From Arbacia lixula (lineage: Eukaryota; Echinodermata; Echinoidea; Arbacioida; Arbaciidae), in assembly GCA_963669155.1 (NCBI GenBank), contig OZ022580.1:28294390-28358389 (forward strand): a stretch of DNA of 64,000 nucleotides, written 5' to 3'. This document shows, piece by piece, positions 1-11,767 of the stretch. The translations under genes and the position numbers were made by a program. The notes under the pieces were generated by a model. That model was not told the DNA's origin. It did not search any database and worked only from the letters and a program-made list of their open reading frames with translations. Each line of letters starts with the position of its first letter. Positions within the stretch are counted from its first letter, which is position 1.

Positions 1-245
1 ACTCTCAATGGTCACTGCTGCTTACTCTAACCACATAGTTTAGAATGAACTGTCTTGTCAACACGCTTATGTGACTTCACCTTTTGGTTCTCTAAAGAGC
101 TTTCCCTTTGCCTGACATTGTTCTTCAGTGTTTTTTTTTTTTTTTTTTTACAAACCATTGAATCATTGCGCTTTGTGCTTATTCAATGGTTCCTAAAAAC
201 GCTGACAATTTGAAGAGCTGGAAATGGAAGAAATGACCAACTTAC

Positions 246-3200
246 ATCTAAGTACTCTTCCACAATGTCCCTCTTCTCCTGCTCACTGAGTGGTGGTTTT
301 GGTTGTCCAGTCTTGAGGAGGTCCAAGGCTCTAGCTGGGTTGAAGTGCACCAGGGACTTCCTGTTCACTGACTTGTCGTACACCTTGGCTGCCTCAGTGG
401 GCGAGTACCTGTGGATTGTGCTGTGGAGCATGCGAGGAGCAGAAAGTTACAGAAATGCTAGAGACATACATATATATTTCCATTGAAACCTGTACATAAG
501 AGCACTCAAGGCAGACAAGAAATGTGGTCTTTATGTACAGGTTACTAAATCCATGTAGAGGTTACCGAAACTGTAATTATACGTTTGCAATGAAACTTGT
601 ACATGAAGACTCTACAAGGGAGATAAGAAATGTTGTCTTTATGTACAGGTTACTAAATCCATGTAGAGGTTACCGAAACTGTAATTATATGTTTGCAATG
701 AAACTCGTACAAGAAGACTATACAAGGGAGATAAGAAATGTTGTCTTTATGTACAGGTTACTAAATCCATGTAGAGGTTACCGAAACTGTAATTATATGT
801 TTGCAATGAAACTCGTACAAGAAGACTATACAAGGGAGATAAGTAATGTTGTCTTTATGTACAGGTTACTAAATCCATGTAGAGGTTACCGAACTATAAT
901 TATATGTTTGCAGTGAAACTTGTACAAGAAGACTATACAAGGGAGATAAGAAATGTTGTCTTTATGTACAGGTTACTAAATCCATGTAGAGGTTACCGAA
1001 ACTGTAATTATACGTTTGCAATGAAACTTGTACATGAAGACTATACAAGGGAGATAAGAAATGTTGTCTTTATGTACAGGTTACTAAATCCATGTAGAGG
1101 TTACCGAAACTGTAATTATATGTTTGCAATGAAACTCGTACAAGAAGACTATACGAGGGAGACAAGAAAAGTGGTCTTTATGTACTACAGGTTATTCAAA
1201 AAAGGTTTTTAATGAGAAACATTTTTCAATTGAAAGCAAAAATGTGGTCTTTGTATGCAGATAGTCGCTCCAGTAGGATTCAATGTATATATGAATATTT
1301 ATTTCTGCAATGAAGCTACTTTGGCTGCCTACATGTGGGATAACCTGTGAATCATTGAGGGAAAGAGTGGAGAAAGCTAGATGTATCAGGTGTGTCCAGA
1401 ACCTAGGGCCTCGTCTACAAACTCTCCACCAATAGGTTTTCCTATTCACAACTTTCTCCATGACTGCCTAGTAATTTGTTATTAAATTCACCTGTATCTA
1501 ATGATTCAGTTTCAATGGATGGAATCTATTAGTTGTAGCTAGTTTAAAAAAAAAAAATCATCTGACAAGTTTTAGAATTACCATGAGTAATATATTGTTT
1601 GAAAGATGAGCATAAAATTAGCACAGATATATTGAAAATGGCCTATTAAGCAGAATACTAATGGGCAATTCCGCAGTTTTGGTTAAAGTCATGTAACATG
1701 AGTAACCAAAGCTTCTTTATTTCATATTGTGTTAAAGTGTTGCAGAAATTATGTAAATAATTATTTAGGAAGCAGACAGTCCACCTTTCCATGCCACGCA
1801 ATCAAATCCTCAGCACAGAAACTTCTTTTTTCAATCAAATAAAAAAGCTTTGGTTACTCATGTTACATGACTTTAACCAAACCTGTGGAATTGCCCTAAT
1901 GTTGTACAAGTGATCAATACAGGGCCTCATCTATATAAAATTGCAATTGATCTGAATTGTATGCAAGTCCGCTCTCTTATCTTCAATATACAGAGTTAAC
2001 CTGTTGCTCAGTTAGATTTTTGTGCTTAAGAACCCTGGTCCAGGTATGATGTCCAAACTTTGCTATGGAACTGCAGTAACCAATGGGGTGTGGCTTGATT
2101 GGACCCTGTAAGGAATTTGAAGTTTATTCATAGCCTGTTCGCTATTGCTTATTCATAAGCCTGTTGGCCATTGTCCATACAGCAAGTTGCGATCACTCTT
2201 TTGCTGACCCATTGGCTTCTTTCCAGCGTTATGTAACAAGAACTCACTTTACAAAGAAATTTTAGGCATACACCCAGTAATAAGGACAGCGTGCTCCATC
2301 CTGTAAATGAACGAAAAAAATGAGTCAGATGAAATGAGACTCTTTCGGGTATTTGTTTCCATGTTGTTGTGTCTTGGCCCGTGAACTAGAAATAGCTTGC
2401 GTGGTTAAGTCGCTGCCCGGTAGGCAGTAGATTGCAGGTTCAAATCCCGTCTGGTTCCAAGATTTTTGTCTGACTTGTTTTTCGTTCATTTACAGGATGG
2501 AGCACGCTGTCCTTATTACTGGGTGTATGCCTAAAATTTCTTTGTAAATTGAAATTACCCCAGAAAGCCCTTTCACTAAAATCTAGAAGAACTCACTTGT
2601 CCCTGAATCCATAGAGGTCTTTGAGATGTTGCTTGAGGACTAGGAGCATGATGCAGGCCTGAGACGCTACACAGCACTCCAGTAGCTGGGTCGGCTCCTC
2701 GGGGATGCGACCTGACACAAACAAGAATAAGTCAAGTTTCAAAATTCATTGTCATAAACAAATCATAGTAGAACATGTACACAAACAAATCTATAAATAT
2801 ACATGAATTCAGAGTATAACTTCAGTGCATAACACTAACAACCCTTAATTACAGTATCAAGTACACATGAGCATAATTTATACTCATAAGGTTTGATAGA
2901 ATGTTGCCAAATCATGAAAGTGAATACACATGATTTATATTTTTGATATCCAAAAAGAAGCAAAGCTTTCAGATATCGCACCCTGTATAATTTGTTCCTT
3001 TATAAATGATAGAATGATTGAATAAAGCACAAAGTATACAAAACATTACAAAGAATATAGCATACATGATTTAATCAGCTTTGAACACAACTACAATGAC
3101 AAATAGAGAAACCATCTAATAGACAGCTCAAACAGTGCTCATATCATATACCATACCCTCAAACATTGAGTGCATGGTGTCATTATTATCATTCTGATTG

Positions 3201-6200
3201 TATTTGCCATCTTGGCACCACACGTTCAGTAGTTGTGCATTACGTGGTGAGCGCAGACAAGCAGAAAGTGACATTCTGATATTTTCTGCCCTCGTAAACA
3301 TTTTCTGGTGGCCATCCTTCATTCTTGCTATATAAAGATAGAAACACAATTTGTTTAAATGTTCTTTGAATGTTTCCATGGTGACAGAATAATAATAAAT
3401 ACTATTTAGAAAATAGTAAAACTTTTGGTAACACCATGTGGTTGTATTCTTCTTCTACCTCCATTTCATCCCTTTTATTCTCAGTTTATAACACCAAAAA
3501 CTAAAGCTAAAAATAGTCTTGTGTAAGTGTTATAAAGTACAAAAATCACCTCTCCTTTTTTCACTTTCCTTTTCCTTTCTTCACCCCACAAGTGGATCAA
3601 TTCTCCGAAAAAATGCAACCACGTAGTGTTACCAAAAGTTTTACTATTTTCTAAATACTCTTTATTAGTACAATGAACTTACTGATAAGGCATTCTGCAT
3701 CGTCGTCATCATCATCAAAGAAGTCTGGTCTGCTGGGTCTCCTTGACTCTTGGGAGGGTGGTCTCGATGGGCGACTTGGAGTGAAACTCTGCACAGGACC
3801 AGGAAATATATAGATATAATTAAGACTTCATTCCCATACCTCACAAACGTTTTGTTGATTTTACTTTTTTTTTTTTTAAGAATCGCCAACCTCCCTTCCC
3901 CCCTAAAAAACAAAGTACTCCAAGGAGTATATATAATATCACAATAAAAACTAAAAAAAAATGCTGACATGCTAATTTTGTACTGCGATTTTGATTTTTA
4001 CCATAAAAACTTCTACTTCATGAGAACCCCCCACCAAAAATACTCCCAAAATGCTAATTTCAAATTTAAAACAAAAGAAATATGACTGCTTGCCGTCGGC
4101 TGGTATGCCTCGACAAAAAAGTCCTCACAGGTCATTGTCCAAAAAAAAAAAAAATCCTACCTCTTTGAAAGACTGTAGTAGGTTGGCCCCCGAGACAGAG
4201 ACAATGATTTCTATATGGTGCATGATGAACAGGGGCTCGTCTTGCACTTGGAACGGGAATGAGGCGAGGTTGTCAGCTACAAACACTAACAGATTCAGGT
4301 CGCTCTTCTGCAAAAAGGTAGAAAAATAACACAAAACAGTCTATAAATTTAAGTCCTGTCAACAATCCAATTTGAACTCTCTCAGTCCCATAGGGAATGA
4401 ATTGTGTTATCACTTATCAACATGAAACTATCAATGGTCAGTACTCAGGTTACAGAGGCAGAGGTATAACTCTGTCCCAATGGCTTTAAATATCAGCCCA
4501 GAATCGTTGTGTAGCTGAAACCTGGAAACACTGCCATGATTGTTAGTTTCAGCTGGTTAGGAGTGCCCAGCGTAAATAGAAGAGCTTTCAAAAGACTGGA
4601 AAAAATACTACTTAATATCTAACAAGTACTGTGGTTAAATAGATTTCTGTCCACCCCAAAAACATAATCAAAATAACCCTTCTGTGAAGGAAGCTAATTT
4701 GAGTGGAGAAGGCAGACTTTGCATGGCAGTCCGCATCAAATATTTCTTGCCAGGACTACAGAAATTCTGTTTACATATGCATGGAGCTTTCAAGAGGATT
4801 AAATGAGCTTTGACACTCTCCAACTGTCAATAACATGGTACTATACTATATTTCTTCAGTTTTCAATGTTAAGATGAAAAAAAAAACAGAACACAATGTT
4901 TGAACGTGTAGAGATTTGTTCAAGCATGGCCACTTTAAGTACCAATCATTTCAATGACAACCCCCCCCCCAAAAAAAAAAAAGAAAAAAAAAAGAAAAGA
5001 AAAAAGTTTGATCCAGAGGGAGGGCAAACAAAATAATCATATCAATTTCATGATGGGTATCTACGAAAATTACTAAAAATCACTGGTGAATGACAGAATA
5101 AATTGTTGAAGGAACAGAAATATAAATTATGCATCAGAATGTGCAAAGAACTGACTTAATGCCTCAGTGGAGATATGATACATTTAACAAATATAAATAT
5201 AATATTAGAAATTAGTGAAATCCTTTTATGGAATACAGGAGGTAATACACTGAATGTGTGTACTACTGTGAAAGCACACTGCACAAGAGTGAAATTGATG
5301 CCAAGATGTTTCTGAACATGAAACAAGATCACAAATTAACAGATAACGGATGATTAAAGAATAACATGAGTAAACTAGACAAATATGTTAGTGATATTCT
5401 CTACACATCTGAAATTCATGAAACAAAATGAAGGCAAATCATGTGATATGATGTGCTACAGAGGCCTCGAATGAAGAATGAAGGCACTAACAAGACTTTT
5501 TAGACATAGAATGTTTCCATGGTTTGCTATTGATGTGTACCAACACTTTGGTCTTGCTCCTTCAGAAGAACACACCACACAGAGACACCGCAAACACACA
5601 TGTTCATCAACACCCATGTGATGATGTAAACTGCAATCACTTGATTTGAACATACTTGAGGTATTGCTACAATTGTTTTGTTTATATTCAACATGGAATG
5701 ATTTTTCACAATGTATATATACATTCATTACAACCATTGTAAAGTGAAGATTCTTTCTTTCCATTGCATTGGCCTAATAGGGATTTCGAAACTTATTAGA
5801 ACATAAACAAAAGAAGCATATTGTAATTCTACAAATGTCAATAGTAAAATATACTTTGTAATACAAAGTAAAAATGTATTGGGGTCAGTGAATATAGTAC
5901 ATTGAGGGCCCCCTGTGATTTTTGTTTTCTTTTTTATGATAGGGTATAATGCATTAGATGATTGTGTCCATTCATAACAATCAGGCTTCTAAAGTAGCCC
6001 CCGCAAAGGATTTTATGTTTCCCCCCTGAATGGAATTGTCAGAAGGACATTCATGTATTCGTATAAAAGAGCACTTGTGATGCACTACTTTCCACAATCT
6101 GCGTAGAAACATGTTATTCCAATCACCTGTATGTAATGATCCAGTTTCAATGGGTGGAATGCACATTAGTCGTTGCTATTTGTACAAATGTCAGAAAAGC

Positions 6201-9039
6201 TTTAAAAAAAAAAAAAATACTCACATATTGTTGAAAAGTCATGCAAAAAATTAGCAATTAGAAGAAAAATAGTCTCTCAGCAAAATATAAAGATTTACCT
6301 TGATGTCAAAATCATATCTTTAAAGAGAGTTGATCATCATTCTAACAGAAATTATAAAAGAAACCTCCAAAGGACAAATAAAATGTTGGATGAATTGACC
6401 CCACTTCACAGCAAAGACAAAGATGAACAGGAGGAATAAATGTAAATGTGTATACACAGTGAGTGAGACAGCAGTGCTTGAATTAAGGGGGATCTGAGAT
6501 CTCAAGTCAATCTCTGTTCCCTCTCTGTAATGCCACACACATTATGTAACAAAACGGTGCATCATGATGCCCCCCCACACGGTGCATTCTTGCTCCCTCA
6601 AGCTAATTAAAGCGCTGACTGAAGGATATTAATATTGTGCACACTATAAATACTGCACTCCAAATAGTGTGTGTTAGATTCATTAGGAAAACACATTGAA
6701 AATTCCTCCACAAAAACATGACAAGAGGAAACATGGAAGGCGTATAAACACAGGGACAAATTAGCTCATGTTGCGGTATATATTTACCCAGGGTTCAAGG
6801 GAAGACCAACTACCCTTCAATGAGTTACCCTGGTAAAATAATGGCAGAGGGTAAAATATTGAATTGAAAGAAGAAAGGAGCGAGATGACAGAAAGCAAGG
6901 AAGAGAGAAAGAGGCAAGATATAGATTTGAAAGGTAGATGCAAAGAAAAAATAAAAGCATAAATTATTGCAATAAGCTTTTTTTAAAAAGCAGTCAAAAT
7001 AAATGAATATCCAAAAAATCCCAGAAAATTGGTCAAAAACAATCAGGATGTTCCTCTATCAAGTGACATTTATGGGATAATTTTTTTGCTACAGATGTCT
7101 TTCTAAGATCTAAATCTAGCATTTTACATTCATTCAACAATTAGACAAAGCTACTGACCCATTCAAGCTTCATGCATGATTTGATGTTATTCTTGTTTTG
7201 CAAAGGACATAAAAAAACCAGGGTTGATTGACATATTAACTACTGCTGCATGCAAACTAAACTTTGGCTTATTTGCACAGAAAAACAACTAGACTTTACA
7301 TATCAACCACTAGTGCATGCACAATAAATTTGAAATAATTGTTATCATGGTTATTTGTGACTTACCAAAAGCTCGTTGAGGTTCGCTTCACGCATGTACT
7401 AATGCTGCATGCAAACTTAACTTCAGCTTTTTGGACAGTAAACACGGTGCTTGAGATATCAAATTCTAATGCATGCACAATAAATCTACAATCATCGTTG
7501 TCATGGTTACTTGTGACTTACCACATGCTCGTCGTAGAGGTTGAGCAGACTGACGAGGATAGCCCTACGGTGGGAGCGGTTGGCCCTGATCATGGAGTAG
7601 AGGTGACTACAGAGGGCGTAGTGATGGTTGTCACGTTCCCTCATCCCCCGGATGTACTCCTCAGAGCTCAGCAGCTCCTGCAGCTTGAAGGCCATCTTCA
7701 GCCCTGCAAGAGCCTTCATCTGTCAAGGGTCAAATCAGAATTTGGCATGAATCACAAGAACAACATCTACACTGCATATCAAATTGGTAAAATTTGAGAT
7801 AAAGGTAATGCATCACATTGCATAAGAAACATTCCTTTGAAAGATTAAGATATAAATTGGTTTAAATATGTGAAGTATAGGCAGTATATCATTTTTGCCC
7901 AAAATATTATTTTCTGTTAAAGATTGCATAAATCACAAGAACAACTTATAATATAATCCAGTTCGTAAACTACAAGATATGGTAATGCATCACTTTTGCA
8001 CGGATATTATGTTTTGTCAACCCAGCCCAGTTATTTACCTGGATGAAGCCTGGATATCTCCTGTCGATATCTGAGAGCTGCTGGTCTGCCTTGACTCTGA
8101 TGGCTGACTCAGGGTCGCTGCCCATCGCAACCAAGTACGGCACACACTGATGAAGAGAGGTGGGAAAGAGAAGCGTTTGATTTGATTTATTGTATTCATT
8201 TTCTGCATGGTTTACAAATATATGTGTCAATCATTACATCGTGTGGATATTCTTTAACATTAATGGAACAAAGAGAATGAAATACAAACAGAGGGCATAT
8301 AAAAGATCCTTTCACACTGATGCCAAATGAGTTTTCAGAGCTACTAACATTGAAATTCAACAATCAAGGAGATTGGGTGATGTGATGAAAGTTGAAGAAG
8401 CGTCCAGGATCGGACGTGAAACTGTTCTCCGTTTCATGCCAGTAAGTCCAGATGATCAGATTCATTTCTATTCATAATTTGATGAAAGTACAGTAATATT
8501 GGTCTATTTTCAGTGAGTCTCCTGCAATATCAGGGAGGCCTGGCAGCTCTGGGTTTTTATACACAGGGTTGACAGTCCTTACCCAAGACTACAAACATTG
8601 AAAATCAACAATCAGGAAGATGTTGGAAATTGCATCAGAAATCAGGGAGATGTCTATAAAACGCATACAACCCAATGACAATAAGCTATCAATTATCAGG
8701 GAGATTGGGTGACATGATGGAGTCCAATGCAGTTTTATTGGCCTACTTTCAGGGAGTCTCCTGCGATATCAGGGAGACGTGGCAGCTCAGCTTACCTGAA
8801 CAGGGTGGACGAGCCCCTGGCCCAGCGTTAGTACGATGACCTGGAGCGCCGCCATGCGCACCACTGACTGTCTATGCATCATGCACTCCATCACCTGCTT
8901 CAGGTACATCTGCATCACTGAGCTGCTCATTCTATGGAAGCAATTAAAGGCAATTCAGTTTATTTCCACAAATAGAATCGTACACGATCATGACATGTCA
9001 GAACATTTACATAAGAGAGAGCGAGAGAGAGAGTGAGAG

Positions 9040-9072
<33 letters not shown>

Positions 9073-9074
9073 GG

Positions 9075-9118
<44 letters not shown>

Positions 9119-11767
9119 GAGATAAATTCGAATGGACACATACAACAATTAATATTTTCTGGTCTATTCATTTAGTATGGCATCATAATTTATTAAACTG
9201 CTGACCCTGATTTGTAAAGATGATGTTCAGGCCATTTGCAGCCACATTTCCTGTCTTGTTCAAGCCAGACAACGGGCAAATTCTATTGTGTCAAGGAACA
9301 CTTTTCCTGATGATGATAAGGAGAAGGAAAATAAATGCTAGCTTCTACACTTTCTGCAAATAGAAGACACAGTATCTTACCCTGACTGCACATCTCCCAT
9401 TTCTTTCAGGTCCTCTTCTTTGGCATGCGCTTTCCCTGTGAAAGAGGAAACAAATTGTATTTGTATTTTGTTTAATTATCAAGGAAAACATATCATACAT
9501 TAACAAAAGTAATGAAATTAAATCATATTGAATACAAACAAATAAGGTAAAGAAACACAACAAAAATGAAATGAAGACAATTGATCACATTCCCATGTTG
9601 CTCTTAGTGCAATTCATTCACATTTTCAGTTGCTGGAGTGAAATCTCTTTAAAGAATTAGCATACTATCTCAAAGATGAATTCTCTATAACATAACAGAC
9701 CCTCAATATAAAATGTGCACATATTGTTTTTTTTTTTTTTTTAATACAGAAGATCTCTGTTAGACTGATAACTTATTCAAACTTCCAGCGAGGGCTTGAT
9801 AGAAATTTATGATGAATGGACATGAATTTCTGCAGATGCAACGGTACCAACTCACATTCTGCATCAGCCTGCCTCATCCTCTCATCTTCCTCTACCAGGT
9901 ACAGGTGAAGATTCCTCAGCACCTACACAGAGCCAATCAAGAACCATACAATGTAGCAATGTAACAAACATGTCATTAGCAACTACACAGAGTAAATCAA
10001 GAACCATACAATGTAGCAATGTTACAAACATGTCATTAGCACCTACACAGAGTAAATCAAGAACCATACAATGTTGCAATGTTACAAACATGTCATTAGC
10101 ACCTACACAGAGTAAATCAAGAACCATACAATGTTGCAATGTTACAAACATGTCATTAGCACCTACACAGAGTAAATCAAGAACCATACAATGTCACAAT
10201 GTAACAAACATGTCATTAGCACCTATACAGAGCAAATCAAGAACCATACAATGTTGCAATGTTACAAACATGTCATTAGCACCTACACAGAACAAATCAA
10301 GAACCATACAATGTCGCAATGTTACAAACATGTCATTAGCACCTATACAGAGTAAATCAAGAACCATACAATGTAGCAATGTAACAAACATGTCATTAGC
10401 ACCTACACAGAGCAAATCAAGAACCATACAATGTTGCAATGTTATAAACATGTCATTAGCACCTATACAGACCAAATCAAGAACCATACAATGTCGCAAT
10501 GTTACAAACATGTCATTAGCACCTACACAGAGTAAATCAAGAACCATACAATGTTACAAACATGTCATTAGCACCTTTACAGACCAAATCAAGAACCATA
10601 CAATGTAGCAATGTTACAAACATGTCATTAGCACCTACACAGAGTAAATCAAGAACCATACAATGTTACAAACATGTCATTAGCACCTATACAGAGCAAA
10701 TCAAGAACCATACAATGTTGCAATGTTACAAACATGTCATTAGCAACTCCACAGAGCAAATCAAGAACCATACAATGTCACAATGTTACAAACATGTCAT
10801 TAGCACCTACACAGAGCAAATCAAGAACCATACAATGTCGCAATGTTAGAAACATGTCATTAGCACCTACACAGAGCAAATCAAGAACCATACAATGTCG
10901 CAATGTTACAAACATGTCATTAGCACCTACACAGAGTAAATCAAGAACCACACAATGTAGCAATGTAACAAACATGTCATTAGCACCTACACAGAGCAAA
11001 TCAAGAACCATACAATATAGCAATGTAACAAACATGTCATTAGCACCTACACAGAGTAAATCAAGAACCACACAATGTAGCAATGTAACAAACATGTCAT
11101 TAGCACCTACACAGAGCAAATCAAGAACCATACAATGTCGCAATGTTACAAACATGTCATTACCACCTATACAGTGCATATCAAGAACCATACAATGTAG
11201 CAATGTAACAAACATGTCATTAGCATACTTTACTGAGACTACAGTTAAACTTGTCCACGTTGAACAGGCAAGAATCTTTTACAAATGTCCCAATCTCATT
11301 TGTATAACATTGACTTGCTGTGTATTTTAAGAAACTTACAGTTATCCTTGTGTAAGTCTTCTTCCAAATCTTATTTGGATTACTTTGACTTTGCCTATGT
11401 CGAAGCACTTTGTCACGAGTCCTTATGGCATTGATTGATGTGAGGTAGACTGAAGTAAAGAAAATCTCTATGGCTGGTAACCGAGTGCATTCAAAACAAA
11501 TGAGTAAATAAGAGTGAATACTAATGGTTAATTTCACAAGTGTTTTTACAGGCATAATCAGGATCTTACCAGACAGAGCTGCTTGACCGAGATGGTGGGG
11601 TCAGTGAGGATGGTCCAGTAGAGGTCTTTGACCTCTGTGGTCAGCATGAACTTGGCATGTCTGTTACACAGGAAGCCCAGGCCACTCAGGGCTTTCAGCT
11701 TGATGTCCTCGTCAGTACGGTTGCAGAAGTAAAGAAGCACCTCAAACACCCTGTCCTTCACTGGCAC
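246..11767 (-). CDS. NIPBL: NIPBL exons 32-41: C-terminal HEAT repeats, window-truncated (residues 1687-2121)
   Basis: Exons 11570-11767, 9856-9922, 9381-9435, 8796-8931, 8039-8146, 7522-7719, 4161-4307, 3683-3788, 2597-2711 and 246-420. Blocks seen include LRNLHLYLVEDERMRQAD, KEEDLKEMGDVQSG, GQGLVHPVQ, KADQQLSDIDRRYPGFI, ALCSHLYSMIRANRSHRRAI, PLFIMHHIEIIVSVSG, NLLQSFKE and TEAAKVYDKSVNRKS. Exon 39 is an acidic/basic linker (RPDFFDDDDDAECL) that replaces the much longer Ser/Asp linker of vertebrates. Exon 41 ends EEYLD at a GTAAGT donor. Exons 33 (67 nt) and 34 (55 nt) are very short. Their splicing depends on borders that repeats have duplicated nearby. Confidence 0.94.

Noticed and set aside
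1-245. Next NIPBL exon at the left edge
   Set aside because: No acceptor-bounded segment resembling the acidic NIPBL C-terminus is visible, so it is taken to lie outside the window.
524-1212. Protein-coding gene made of 37-residue repeats
   Set aside because: By-product of a tandem repeat with period 111. It is intronic and antisense to NIPBL.
2383-2457. Functional tRNA gene
   Set aside because: The D and T arms have mismatches, the anticodon loop lacks T33, and the segment sits inside a foldback repeat. Reported as tRNA-like only.
3128-3379. Additional NIPBL exon (minus strand)
   Set aside because: No family similarity. Exons 39 and 40 already join in phase without it.
9882-11330. Long open frames on both strands encoding 20-residue repeats
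   Set aside because: They arise because the minisatellite period is 60 bp. No start context, splice fit or codon signature.
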